64,000 bases of DNA, taken from contig JAQTXH010000001.1 of NCBI GenBank assembly GCA_028688905.1, positions 62,001 through 126,000 on the forward strand, given 5' to 3'. This document shows, piece by piece, positions 41,727 through 51,271 of the stretch. Under the pieces are notes generated by a model. The model made no database searches and was not told the DNA's origin. It was given only the letters and a program-made list of their open reading frames with translations. How positions within the stretch are numbered: the first letter of the stretch is position 1; each line of letters opens with the position of its first letter. Both the position numbers and the translations under genes were made by a program. Source of the stretch: Acidiphilium sp. Lineage in GTDB: Bacteria > Pseudomonadota > Alphaproteobacteria > Acetobacterales > Acetobacteraceae.

Positions 41727-42938
41727 CTAAATGATCTCGGCAGCGCGCGATGGCAAGTTCGCCAGCTTGCGCGCGAGCACGAGGCCGAGGCCGAGCAGCG
41801 CCACAATCATTGCGACGACGCCGTTCCACCCGGCAAAACTCCAGGCAAATCCGCCGATTGATCCCGCCACGCTGGAGCCGAGGTAGTATAAGAACAAGTA
41901 CAGAGCCGCCGCTTGCGCCCGCGCGCCGCGTGCCTGCGCACCGACCCAGGAACTCGCCACCGAGTGGCTGGCAAAAAACCCGAAGGTGACCAGCGCGATC
42001 CCGAGCACGATCAGCGGAAGCCAGCCAGACAAAGTGATCACCGCCCCCAGCAACTCACTCGCAATGCCCCATGGCAGCATTCGGGCGCGACCGAACCGGC
42101 TGGCGAGATGGCCCATCCAGGCCGAACTGACGACGCCGACCAGATAGACCGCGAAAATCAACCCCACCGTCGTCTGCGACAAATCGAACGGCGGGGTCAG
42201 CAACCGGAACGTGATGTAATTGTATACCGTGACGAATGCACCCATGATCAGGAACGCTTCGGCGAACAACAACCGCAGCGCCGGGTCGGCCAGATGCGCC
42301 CGATAGCCGCGAACAAGGGAACCGATCGCCAGGCTGCGGCGAACAAAATGTCGTGATGGCGGCAGACGAGACGCAAACACCAGCCCCGAAGCCAGCCCGA
42401 CCGCGCCGATCGCCGTCACCGCCCAGCGCCAGCCGAAAGCATCGGCCAGAACCCCGGTCAGCAGCCGCCCGGTCATGCCGCCGAACCCGCTGCCGCCGAC
42501 ATACAGCCCCATCGCCAAACCGATCGATTTCGGATGCATCTCCTCGGCCAGATATCCCATCGCGACCGCCGGCAGGCCCGACAACACCAGCCCGATCGCC
42601 GCCCGCATCACCAGAAACCAGCCCCAGTGCGGAATCGTAGCCGAAACCATGGTCAGCAGTGCCGCCCCGATGATCGACCCCGCCATGATCGCCTTGCGGC
42701 CCCAGGCTTCCGAGAGTGCGCTGGCGATCAGCAACGCCCCCGCAAGAGTGAACGTGGTCGCCGACAATGCCAGACTCGCCACCATCGGTGTCACCCGGAA
42801 ATCCACCGCGAACACCGGCAACAGCGGTTGCACGCAATACATCAGTGCAAACGTGGCGAATCCGGCGGCGAACATGGCCAGATTGGTGCGCCGGAACGCT
42901 GTGCCGCCATGCTGAATGAACTCGATGGTGTCGATCAT
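41727..42938 (-). CDS. MFS transporter (YnfM-like)
   Basis: 403 residues with 12 predicted hydrophobic spans. The MFS cytoplasmic motif appears as SALSEAWGRKAIMAGS after span 2 and again in shortened form (GHLASRFGRARMLPWG). The pattern FALMYCVQPLLPVFAVDFRV is typical of the YnfM/arabinose-efflux-like group of drug or metabolite exporters. Substrate unknown. It is upstream of map on the same strand with 37 bp between them. Confidence 0.85.
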   Translation of the reverse strand: MIDTIEFIQHGGTAFRRTNLAMFAAGFATFALMYCVQPLLPVFAVDFRVTPMVASLALSATTFTLAGALLIASALSEAWGRKAIMAGSIIGAALLTMVSATIPHWGWFLVMRAAIGLVLSGLPAVAMGYLAEEMHPKSIGLAMGLYVGGSGFGGMTGRLLTGVLADAFGWRWAVTAIGAVGLASGLVFASRLPPSRHFVRRSLAIGSLVRGYRAHLADPALRLLFAEAFLIMGAFVTVYNYITFRLLTPPFDLSQTTVGLIFAVYLVGVVSSAWMGHLASRFGRARMLPWGIASELLGAVITLSGWLPLIVLGIALVTFGFFASHSVASSWVGAQARGARAQAAALYLFLYYLGSSVAGSIGGFAWSFAGWNGVVAMIVALLGLGLVLARKLANLPSRAAEII

Positions 42939-43015
42939 CCGCCATCAATGGCAGCTTCTGTGCCTCGGTTTCCATACTGCCCGATGCAATTCACCCGCGC
43001 CCGGAACGCAGCCGG

Positions 43016-43426
43016 TCATTTATGCGACCAGGGCAGTCCCTGGTGCTTCCAACCCGCCACATTGCCACGATGGCCGCGCTGGTCATGCGGCCCCTCGAAC
43101 CCATCCTTGATGTTATAAACATTCTTGTACCCAGCCTCGAGTGCGGCACGCGCGGCGGCGAGGCTGCGCCCCCCGGTGCGGCACAGGAAATAGATATGAT
43201 GATCCACTCCCACGCCGGCCGCCTGCAGTTGATCGAGAAATTGCGGGTTCGGCTGCATGGTGGGGAAGACCTGCCATTCAACGGGTACGATCGGCTTGCC
43301 GGTTTGCGACAGGTCGGGCATGCCGACAAAATGCCATTCCGCGGTCGTCCGCACGTCGCACAGCACGGCGTCGGGGTTGCTCATCAAGGCTTCCCAGACT
43401 TGTTTGGGTGCTACATCGTCAATCAT
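43016..43426 (-). CDS. Rhodanese-like sulfurtransferase
   Basis: 136 residues, a single rhodanese domain with the active-site loop FLCRTGGRS (persulfide-forming cysteine), LCDVRTTAEWHFVGMPD near the N-terminus and the end YNIKDGFEGPHDQRGHRGNVAGWKHQGLPW. GGAGG lies 6-9 nt before the ATG at 43426, which is why I prefer it to the one four codons upstream. It diverges from cysteine synthase, suggesting shared sulfur metabolism. Confidence 0.92.
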   Translation of the reverse strand: MIDDVAPKQVWEALMSNPDAVLCDVRTTAEWHFVGMPDLSQTGKPIVPVEWQVFPTMQPNPQFLDQLQAAGVGVDHHIYFLCRTGGRSLAAARAALEAGYKNVYNIKDGFEGPHDQRGHRGNVAGWKHQGLPWSHK

Positions 43427-43516
43427 GCTTTCCTCCATTAGGATGGTGGTTACGTTCGCTCGCTGTGCCCCGCGCGGCTGATATATTCAAGACACCTGAT
43501 CGATGAGGACCACGTT

Positions 43517-44518
43517 ATGACCATAACATCCTGTGCCGGCATCGCCGACGGCCTGGCCGGTGCCATCGGGGACACACCGCTGATCCGTCTCGCGCGCGCA
43601 TCGGATGCTACCGGCTGCACGATTCTAGGCAAGGCGGAATTCATGAACCCCGGCGGTTCGGTCAAGGATCGCGCTGCCCTCGCCATGATCGAAGCGGCGG
43701 AGGCGTCGGGCGCATTGAAGCCGGGCGGCATCATCGTCGAAGGCACCGCCGGCAATACCGGCATCGGCCTCACCCTGGTCGCCAATGCCCGCGGCTATCG
43801 CTGCATCATCGTGATGCCGGAAACCCAGAGCCGCGAGAAGATCGATTTTCTCCGGATGATCGGAGCCGATCTGCGCCTGGTGCCGGCGAAACCCTATCGC
43901 GATCAAGGCAATTACGTGCATGTATCGCGCCGGGTCGCCGAGGAAACCGGGGCATTCTGGGCCAATCAGTTCGACAACACCGCGAATCGCGAAGGCCATC
44001 GCCGCACCACCGGGGCGGAAATCTGGGCGCAGACCGCAGGCAGGGTCGATGCTTTCACGTGCTCCTGCGGCACCGGCGGTACCCTTGCCGGAGTCGCCAT
44101 GGCGCTGAAGGCGCACAAGCCGGACGTCAAAATCGTCCTGGCCGATCCTGAAGGCAGCGGGCTTTATGGTTGGGTGAAATCGGGCGATCTCACGCCCAGC
44201 GGCTCCTCGATCACCGAGGGCATCGGTCAGTCGCGGGTCACCGCCAACCTCGAAGGCGCACCGATCGACGATGCGGTGCGCATCCCCGATGCCGAGGCGC
44301 TGATGCAAATATTCGATCTGATGATCCACGAGGGCTTATCGGTCGGCGGCTCCGCCGGCATCAACGTCGCCGCCGCCCTCCGCGTCGCGCGCGATCTGGG
44401 ACCGGGACACACCGTGGTCACCATCCTGTGCGATGGCGCGGCGCGTTATCAGTCAAAGCTGTTCAACCCGGATTTCCTGCGCAGCAAAAACCTGCCGGTG
44501 CCGCCCTGGATGGAATAG
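43517..44518 (+). CDS. cysK: Cysteine synthase A
   Basis: 333 residues, a fold-type II PLP enzyme. The PLP lysine is in MNPGGSVKDRAALAM, the substrate loop is VEGTAGNTGIG, and the phosphate-binding turn is SCGTGGTLAGVAMAL. A C-terminal extension ends SKNLPVPPWME, as in the alphaproteobacterial form. It makes cysteine from O-acetylserine and sulfide. It diverges from the rhodanese gene. Confidence 0.93.
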   Translation: MTITSCAGIADGLAGAIGDTPLIRLARASDATGCTILGKAEFMNPGGSVKDRAALAMIEAAEASGALKPGGIIVEGTAGNTGIGLTLVANARGYRCIIVMPETQSREKIDFLRMIGADLRLVPAKPYRDQGNYVHVSRRVAEETGAFWANQFDNTANREGHRRTTGAEIWAQTAGRVDAFTCSCGTGGTLAGVAMALKAHKPDVKIVLADPEGSGLYGWVKSGDLTPSGSSITEGIGQSRVTANLEGAPIDDAVRIPDAEALMQIFDLMIHEGLSVGGSAGINVAAALRVARDLGPGHTVVTILCDGAARYQSKLFNPDFLRSKNLPVPPWME

Positions 44519-44524
44519 GCTGCA

Positions 44525-45250
44525 TCAGAAGCGCCGATACGTCAGAACCAGCACGTCGCGAAACGCGGGCTGGCCGGGGTCGATCGGCACCACTGGCGTC
44601 ACCCCATGAAACACCCGCCGGTCATCGACCAAGGCGGCGTCGCGCGGGTGGGTGAGGGTAAAGCTGCCCAGGGTGTCACCGTGCAAATCGTGGATGGTGG
44701 TGGTGCCCTGTTCGATGTTGACGCGCCGCACCATCAGCACCAGCACGAAATCCACCCCATCGCGATGCATCCCCTCCGGTGTCGGCAGGCCGGTACCGTC
44801 GGGACCGGCCTCGATACGGAACTGATGCGCCTCAATATGCCACGCCACCTCACCCCCCGGCTCTTCAAACAGCGCACGGGTGAATCCGAGCAGCGCCTGG
44901 AAACTCGCCCCGTCGGCCACTGCGGGGTCGATCGGCTCGAACCAGCGTTCCACCCCGCCGTTCAGTATGTTGTAGTCGCGCGCCTGATAATGCGGTTGAT
45001 GCGGCGCGCGGCGGATTTCGCCATTCGGCGCGGCTGTAAAGACTCCGAAACGCCGACGGCGATAGCGCCCGCCGTCGGCCATATAGGTATCGAGCGGCAT
45101 GCCGTCCCAGCTTGCGGCGAAGCGGTTCCATGCCTCGGGCGCAACCACCCCCGCCGGCAGCATCGCATCGAGGGCGGCACCGTCGAGAAAGGCAAATCCG
45201 TCGGTGTGCAACTGTTTGGCCAGATAGTGGCGTTTGCTGATCGCGTTCAT
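44525..45250 (-). CDS. 2OG-Fe dioxygenase family protein
   Basis: 241 residues. The iron-binding histidine and aspartate are in TPEGMHRDGVDFVLVL and the distal histidine and arginine region in RVFHGVTPV...DVLVLTYRRF, matching the 2OG-Fe dioxygenase family that includes free amino-acid hydroxylases such as the L-isoleucine dioxygenase IDO. Start choice is uncertain between ATG codons at 45250 and 45268, neither with a strong ribosome site. The substrate is unknown, possibly a free amino acid. It converges on cysK with 6 bp between stops. Confidence 0.85.
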   Translation of the reverse strand: MNAISKRHYLAKQLHTDGFAFLDGAALDAMLPAGVVAPEAWNRFAASWDGMPLDTYMADGGRYRRRRFGVFTAAPNGEIRRAPHQPHYQARDYNILNGGVERWFEPIDPAVADGASFQALLGFTRALFEEPGGEVAWHIEAHQFRIEAGPDGTGLPTPEGMHRDGVDFVLVLMVRRVNIEQGTTTIHDLHGDTLGSFTLTHPRDAALVDDRRVFHGVTPVVPIDPGQPAFRDVLVLTYRRF

Positions 45251-45304
45251 GATCGGATAATTTAGCATCGTCGCGCGGGGAATAGATCTGGGCCAGGGCG
45301 TAGT

Positions 45305-47734
45305 TCAGCCATTCGCGGGACTGGATGCCGGTGTTGCCGGCCCTGGCGATCCTGAAGCGGCGACGGGAGCAGTCTCGGGCTTCGTCGGGGGAGCGGCGGA
45401 TTTGGGCGTGCCGAAAGCGGCTCGGAACTCGGCAGGGTCGATGGTGATCTTCTGGTAGTTGTAGGGCAGCTCGATCCCTTCGGCGTCGAACCTGATTTTG
45501 ATCCGCCGGTTGAATTCGCGCCGCACCGCGTACTGCTTGCCGGCCGGCGTCTTGATCCGCCCCACGATATTCACCGATGAAGCCCCGAACTGATCCAGCC
45601 CCCATAACTCCAGGTCGTTGCTGATCTGCGCCGCCCAGGTTGGCTCCGCCCGCATCGTCTCGAAAATTTCCTGGATCACCGCCTGCACATGATCGATATT
45701 CTCGTTATAACCAACCCCGATATCGATCGGCGCGTAGCCGAAATCGCGCGACGCATTGGCCACCGTGGTGACCGAACTGAACGGAATGATGTTCAGCGAC
45801 CCATCGCCGCCGCGCAACCTGATGGTGCGGATCGACAGTTTTTCGACGGTGCCGGAAACCCCGGCCAGAGTCACCCAGTCGCCCACCTGCATCGCGTCCT
45901 CCAACAACAGGAACAGGCCGGTAATGATGTCCTGCACCAGTTTTTGTGAGCCGAATCCGATTGCGAGGCCAAAAATCGATAGTCCGCCGAGCAGCAGCGT
46001 GACATTCACCCCCACCGCACTCAGCACCACCAAAGCGACGATCACCAGAATGACCACCAGCAGCGTGGTGCGCAGCATCGGCAGCAGCGTCCGGTAGCGC
46101 GCTGCCCGGCCCGGCCGCCCCTGGCGGACCAGACGCTCGGCCTGGCCCTCCATCGCGGCGTTGACGATCTCCCACGCGATCAGCCCGATCAGCCCGGCCA
46201 ACCCGATGGTAATCGTCGCCGACACCATACGCTGCCCGATCCGGGTGACCGCGAACCAGTCGAGAATGCCCAAACCCCAGAGTTGCAGAATAACCAGCAC
46301 CGCGATCACGCCGAACACCGCCCTGATCACCAGTTTGAACACCGGCAGATAGAGCTTGGCCCGGGCGTGCAGCCCGGGGTATTGGGCGCGCCACGGCTCC
46401 TCGTCGTCGAACAGCAACTCCAGCCCATGCGCCAGCCATGCGGACAGGCTGCGCGCCAGTGCCGCAACCACCGCGAACACCAGCACGATCCGCAACATGA
46501 TCACGAAGGCATGCGGCACGCCGATCGCCCAGGCAATCCAGAGCGCGACAATATAAAACAGCGCCAGGATATGCCACGATCGCGCCAGCCCTGCGCGCAT
46601 TGCGCCGATGAAACCATTGCTTGCGGCCGCGCCATCCCGGTCGCCCCGAATGATCGCGGCGACCGGCCGGCGCGCTTGCAGCACCATGATCGCGACCATC
46701 ACATGCACGATCAGCGACACCAGCTTGACCAGCACCTGACTTGCCGCCTGATACAGGCCGAACAATGTGCCGGTCGCAATCGCGGCATAGCCGAACGCAA
46801 TCACCCCGATCAGCCGGCGCAGCCACGTCACCAGCCAGAGCGCCCGGCGGTCGGTGGTGCGGATCAGGCGGATGTCGCGCGCGCCCGGCGCAAGCAAAAA
46901 GCGGGCGCATTCAAGCACCAGGCGGCAGGCCATATAGGCATTGAGGACCGCGACAACCACGAGTTTCGCCACCCGCTCGCTCGCCAGATTGCCCGAAAGC
47001 CAGACAAAGCCGATCAGCGCAAACACCAGGATCGGGGTCAGCGAGAGCATGAAATGGCCGATCGCGAAGGGCAGGCGCCGGAACCAGCGGCGCAGTGACC
47101 GCCGGCGCGGCAGTTTTTCGGTCTGCCCGGCTTCGGCGGCGGCAAGCCCTGCTTCATCCTCGGCTCTCCGCGCGTCGCGCCATCGCGCGGCCCGGCGCAG
47201 CAACGCGCTTCGGGGGCGACGCAGCACGACCATGACAAGGTATTCGCCCGCCAGAGCGGTGAGCAGCACTGCCGCCAGCCGAAGCGCTGCGTGAACCACG
47301 GTCTGGCGCAGCCATCCATCGGTCGCGACGAAGACCAGCCAGCGCCAGACCAGCCTGACGTCGGTCGCCTCGCGCAGGGCACCCCCGATGTCGGTCAGCA
47401 CCAGCCGGGCCTTCAGTTCGGCCTCCTGGATGAACCCGAGTCCAATGCCGACCGAGGGCGCGACCGCCGGTTGCACCGTCGGTGACTTCATCGCCTGTAG
47501 CGTGGCGATCAGGGCGGTGCGCTGCGCCGGGTTGTTCAGCGTCGCGATGGCCGCGTCGATCTGGGCCGCGGTCAGAGTCGCGGGAGGCTTCGTGGCCGGC
47601 GGTGCCGCCGGCTTTGCTGTCGAATGACCGACCAGTTCAGCGAGCGGACTCCCTGCGGCGCGACTGGACGGCATCATGGCCATCACGCCAACGAGGAGAC
47701 AAAAAACCATCAAAAAGGGGCGAAACCGGCACAT
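45305..47734 (-). CDS. Large MscS-type mechanosensitive channel
   Basis: 809 residues. A signal peptide (MCRFRPFLMVFCLLVGVMAMMPSSRAA), a periplasmic alanine-rich region, then about ten transmembrane spans and the MscS pore and beta domain (LLLGGLSIFGLAIGFGSQKL, DIITGLFLLLEDAMQVGDWV, RTIRLRGGDGSLNIIPFSSV). This is the extended type, like MscK/MscM or YbdG-like proteins, which opens under membrane tension to protect against osmotic downshock. ATG 47734 was chosen because it places the signal peptide at the N-terminus. Confidence 0.9.
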   Translation of the reverse strand: MCRFRPFLMVFCLLVGVMAMMPSSRAAGSPLAELVGHSTAKPAAPPATKPPATLTAAQIDAAIATLNNPAQRTALIATLQAMKSPTVQPAVAPSVGIGLGFIQEAELKARLVLTDIGGALREATDVRLVWRWLVFVATDGWLRQTVVHAALRLAAVLLTALAGEYLVMVVLRRPRSALLRRAARWRDARRAEDEAGLAAAEAGQTEKLPRRRSLRRWFRRLPFAIGHFMLSLTPILVFALIGFVWLSGNLASERVAKLVVVAVLNAYMACRLVLECARFLLAPGARDIRLIRTTDRRALWLVTWLRRLIGVIAFGYAAIATGTLFGLYQAASQVLVKLVSLIVHVMVAIMVLQARRPVAAIIRGDRDGAAASNGFIGAMRAGLARSWHILALFYIVALWIAWAIGVPHAFVIMLRIVLVFAVVAALARSLSAWLAHGLELLFDDEEPWRAQYPGLHARAKLYLPVFKLVIRAVFGVIAVLVILQLWGLGILDWFAVTRIGQRMVSATITIGLAGLIGLIAWEIVNAAMEGQAERLVRQGRPGRAARYRTLLPMLRTTLLVVILVIVALVVLSAVGVNVTLLLGGLSIFGLAIGFGSQKLVQDIITGLFLLLEDAMQVGDWVTLAGVSGTVEKLSIRTIRLRGGDGSLNIIPFSSVTTVANASRDFGYAPIDIGVGYNENIDHVQAVIQEIFETMRAEPTWAAQISNDLELWGLDQFGASSVNIVGRIKTPAGKQYAVRREFNRRIKIRFDAEGIELPYNYQKITIDPAEFRAAFGTPKSAAPPTKPETAPVAASGSPGPATPASSPANG

Positions 47735-47802
47735 GATCTCGGGGGGCACAGCACGATTTGTCCAAAATGGCACGCTCAGCCGCTCGGGTCTCAGACACAA
47801 AG

Positions 47803-50223
47803 CTATGCTTCCTCGGTGTCCTCCTCCTCGCCGTCGACCGCGACGGCATCATCGCGCTGTGGGCGAGGAATTACCCATGTGTGGGTTCCTATCGTAATTT
47901 CGACAGAGTCGCCGCTTACGTCAGTGCGATACCGTAATCCTAGGTCCAGAAGCTGACGTTCTCGCACCGCGATGCTTTCGATAGGGTCTTTTATATAGCG
48001 TTTAACGAATGTGGCGATCTCCACGCCAGATAGCTCGGAAAGATGAATCCACACCTCGTCACCCAAGAACACACGGCCGCCAGCGTCCTGAAAAGCCTTG
48101 GTAATTGCTGTCAGCTTAGGGTTTGGCGTAGGGTCCATCACCATGAGAACCGGCGTAAAACCAGAGGCAGCACAATCACGCGGAAACGCAAGCTCCTCGG
48201 AAAAACGCCCTTGCCCGGATGCCGCAATCGTGATTCTGTCCTTAAATTCATAGGCTATTTTCTCACCGCCGACCTCGACAATGCAATCAACTTGACGCCC
48301 TTTGCTTGAGTCTTCGGCCCGTTTTACGGGAGATGCTTTAGCACTTACGGATCGACCGCCAAGCGACTCTGTCAGCATTGGTTCGAACAAGTACCCCGTT
48401 TCCTGTGCGGACCGGTTGTCAATATCATAGACCCATTTTCGCCACGTCAGCCAGGACGCTAGCGCTTCGACCGGCACAATTCCATATTCGAGCAATCCCC
48501 GACGGGCAACCTGTTCCATGGTTGGCAAGGGCTGTGTGCGTAGAATAACCTCATACTTCCGGCGATGGCGATGAAGCTTCGTAATGCAGCGAAAAATCAC
48601 ACGGAAGTTCTCTACTTCCTTGCGGCACGTCAGAAAGAAACTACCAAAATCAAACGGTCGGGTCTCGTCCCGTGTAAACCAGCCAATCGGCACATTATAA
48701 TAATTTCCGTCTGGAATGTCCCTGGCCCACGCCGGTATCAATGTGTGATGCGCTAAATCTCGCAAAACTACCGCCACAAGACGGCCCATTTCCCGATCAC
48801 TCATCGAAATCGGGCCTAAGTTGCGGCCGTCGGCTATAGTCTTCCGGTCCTCGGGGCCTAAACGGGCATATTCTTCTGCCCCAAACAAGCTTTGTTGTTG
48901 TGCTTTCGGTCGTTTGGATGGAGGCATGCGAGTGTGTCCGTTCGTTTGAATTATCGCCTTAAGGCGAGCATCGGTAGCCTGTAGCGCGGGCGACATCCCA
49001 AGGGCTTCGGTCAGGCGGTAGCCGATCAGCCCTGGTGGGACGCTCTTGCCAACACCTGCGGTGTCAGCGCCCGCTCCCTCATGAGTGGCTTGCATCCACC
49101 TTGCCAGCACGCCAGCTACCAAAGGCGGAAACGCGTTGCCGATTTGAGTGGCGACAGCCTGGAATCCGCCCTGGAAATCATGGCTGTCCGGGAAGCTTTG
49201 GAGCCTGGCGCACTCTCGCAGAGACAGAGGTCGATCAAGACCGGGGTGGATTAATTCCCGAGGGGAAAACGAGGTAATGGTAAGTGAAGCATGATCGGCA
49301 TCAAGACGCCGAATCCCGGCCGGGGCTCCGCCACGCTTCTCAGTGGGCATGCCATCCGTCACTCGTCGAAAAGCCCTGCTTCGAAAGCTTTCTGGCCAAA
49401 GCTCCTCGGGTAGATTCCGCAAAGACTGTCCTGGTTTAAGAAGCTTGATGCGTTCGGCATCTCGGTCAAATTTAACAACGGCATGAGCGCGAGGACCGGG
49501 TGGCCGTGTTCGCATGCGAGCGTCGTAGTCTGTGACCGGAGCATCTGCGGCATATGCCACACACTGCAAATGGGACGCAGCCGGAACCGGCGGTAAGCCA
49601 GCGATGGCCTCACCGAGTGTGACTGATCCGACACCCGTGCTTCCACGATGCTTTTTGCCGTCGAAGGAATGTGTGGCCTCTGGTAGATGGCAGTTGATGC
49701 CATGCCGATTACCAACAATCAGAACCCTCTTGCGAGCCTGTGGCATACCCCATTGTGCGAAGTTTACTTTGTCAACGCGGAACGAATAGCCAAGCTCTGT
49801 GAACTTCTCAGCTAATCCAACGATGGCATCCCCGCCTCCACTCGTCAAAATGCCCTCAACGTTTTCGAACAGGAACCATGATGGGCGAAGGCGAGAGACG
49901 ACCTCCAAATATGAGAAGACTAAGTGATTCCGGGGATCACTATGGACACGCGCACCCGCCATGCTGAATCCTTGGCAGGGTGGCCCCCCTATTACGGCAA
50001 ATACGTCATGTCGCCCTTTTCTCGCTTCAACTTCGCGCACAATGCGCTCTGTTTCAGCACCAATGTCGGCACGAATAACCGCATCAGATACATTTGCTCT
50101 GTAGGTTGCAACCGCGTCCTTATCAAGCTCAGCTGCGAGAGTAGGACGCAGACCAGCATCCGAGAATCCCCGTGAGAGGCCGCCTGCACCGGAAAAAAGG
50201 GAAACGATAATGGAATTCGACAT
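47803..50223 (-). CDS. C5 cytosine methyltransferase fused to PD-(D/E)XK endonuclease
   Basis: 806 residues. Residues 1-380 are a complete C5 methyltransferase: LFSGAGGLSRGF, GGPPCQGFS (C83), LFENVEGI, WGMPQARKRVLIVG and TQIGNAFPPLVAG. After a polar linker, residues about 450-806 look like a restriction endonuclease with D646 in KGRQVDCIVEVGG and E659/K661 in IAYEFKDR. A Q-rich core (SGQGRFSEELAF) follows. One-chain Type II systems normally fuse nucleases to adenine, not C5, methyltransferases, so this is unusual. It is inserted between core genes and its base composition is clearly AT-richer than theirs, suggesting recent gain. Target unknown. Confidence 0.85.
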   Translation of the reverse strand: MSNSIIVSLFSGAGGLSRGFSDAGLRPTLAAELDKDAVATYRANVSDAVIRADIGAETERIVREVEARKGRHDVFAVIGGPPCQGFSMAGARVHSDPRNHLVFSYLEVVSRLRPSWFLFENVEGILTSGGGDAIVGLAEKFTELGYSFRVDKVNFAQWGMPQARKRVLIVGNRHGINCHLPEATHSFDGKKHRGSTGVGSVTLGEAIAGLPPVPAASHLQCVAYAADAPVTDYDARMRTRPPGPRAHAVVKFDRDAERIKLLKPGQSLRNLPEELWPESFRSRAFRRVTDGMPTEKRGGAPAGIRRLDADHASLTITSFSPRELIHPGLDRPLSLRECARLQSFPDSHDFQGGFQAVATQIGNAFPPLVAGVLARWMQATHEGAGADTAGVGKSVPPGLIGYRLTEALGMSPALQATDARLKAIIQTNGHTRMPPSKRPKAQQQSLFGAEEYARLGPEDRKTIADGRNLGPISMSDREMGRLVAVVLRDLAHHTLIPAWARDIPDGNYYNVPIGWFTRDETRPFDFGSFFLTCRKEVENFRVIFRCITKLHRHRRKYEVILRTQPLPTMEQVARRGLLEYGIVPVEALASWLTWRKWVYDIDNRSAQETGYLFEPMLTESLGGRSVSAKASPVKRAEDSSKGRQVDCIVEVGGEKIAYEFKDRITIAASGQGRFSEELAFPRDCAASGFTPVLMVMDPTPNPKLTAITKAFQDAGGRVFLGDEVWIHLSELSGVEIATFVKRYIKDPIESIAVRERQLLDLGLRYRTDVSGDSVEITIGTHTWVIPRPQRDDAVAVDGEEEDTEEA

Positions 50224-50359
50224 ATGCGGACTCTAGGCTCTGTCAGAAAATTGGAATAGCCCACACCGGATGGGGGGTAACCCCATCTCTGTGAAAGCGC
50301 CAGCGAACGCGATGTCAACCGCGCCGGCACCCCTACCGGCGACGTAATTTGCACTCTAT

Positions 50360-50557
50360 ATGATCCAGATGCGCGATTTTCTCATTGTACTTCTTGGACT
50401 TGATATGATCGCCGTGGTCGCCGTGCTGCTCACCGGCGCGATCGGTATGACCACCGGAGCCGATCCGCGCCGGCAAAACCGGCTGATGCGCTGGCGCGTC
50501 GGGCTGCAGGCGATCGCGATTGCCCTTGTGGTGGTGTTGATTTTGTACGGTCGCTGA
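50360..50557 (+). CDS. HIG1/twin-transmembrane domain protein
   Basis: 65 residues with two membrane spans (FLIVLLGLDMIAVVAVLLTGAIGM and AIAIALVVVLILYG) around the conserved cytoplasmic QNRLMRWRVGLQ stretch, the signature of the HIG1 domain. Homologues associate with respiratory complexes. An ATG three codons in (50369) is an alternative start. The next gene starts 2 bp after its stop. Confidence 0.82.
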   Translation: MIQMRDFLIVLLGLDMIAVVAVLLTGAIGMTTGADPRRQNRLMRWRVGLQAIAIALVVVLILYGR

Positions 50558-50559
50558 GC

Positions 50560-51267
50560 GTGGTGACGCCAAGGGCGGTGCTGTTCGATGTATTCGGCAC
50601 ATTGGTCGATTGGCGCGGCAGCGTGATCGCCGGCCTGTCGGCGTTCGGGGCCGCGCGTGGCATCACCGCCGACTGGGCCGAAATCGCCGATGGCTGGCGA
50701 CGTGCTTATCGCCCCTCGATGGACCGGGTCAGGCGCGGCATGGTGCCCTGGACCATTCTGGACGATCTGCACCGCGACGCCCTGATGGAGATTGCCCGGC
50801 GGCACGATATCGGCCCGCTCGACGATGATGATTGCGAGCAATTGGTGTCGTTATGGCATCGCTTGGCACCGTGGCCGGATGTGGTCGCCGGGCTGGGGCG
50901 GCTCAAGCGCGTCGCCATCATCGGTCCGTTGTCGAACGGCCACCTGGCGCTTCAGGTGTCACTGGCTAAACGCAACGGGTTCCCATGGGATGTCACGTTC
51001 GGTGCCGACATATTTCGTCACTACAAACCGGACGCCGAGGTGTATCTCGGTGCGTGCGATTTTCTTGGCCTTGCCCCGGATGAGGTCATGCTGGCCGCGG
51101 CGCATAACGACGATCTGGCCGCCGCCGCGAGCTTCGGCTTGACGACCGCATTCATTTGCCGGCCCGCCGAGCACGGTCCGGCTACCGGTGATCGGGCCAA
51201 GCCGTCGGGTCCTTGGGACATCGTGGCCGATTCGGTCGGCAATCTCGCGGACCGGCTTGGAGGCTGA
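50560..51267 (+). CDS. Haloacid dehalogenase type II-like HAD hydrolase
   Basis: 235 residues from GTG. HAD motif I is AVLFDVFGTLVDW, motif II IGPLSNGH, the lysine is in FRHYKPDAEVYLGA, and the acidic motif IV VMLAAAHNDDLAAAASFG. These match L-2-haloacid dehalogenases, though many relatives act on phosphates. It follows the HIG1-type gene by 2 bp and is likely co-transcribed with it. Confidence 0.88.
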   Translation: MVTPRAVLFDVFGTLVDWRGSVIAGLSAFGAARGITADWAEIADGWRRAYRPSMDRVRRGMVPWTILDDLHRDALMEIARRHDIGPLDDDDCEQLVSLWHRLAPWPDVVAGLGRLKRVAIIGPLSNGHLALQVSLAKRNGFPWDVTFGADIFRHYKPDAEVYLGACDFLGLAPDEVMLAAAHNDDLAAAASFGLTTAFICRPAEHGPATGDRAKPSGPWDIVADSVGNLADRLGG

Positions 51268-51271
51268 ACCT

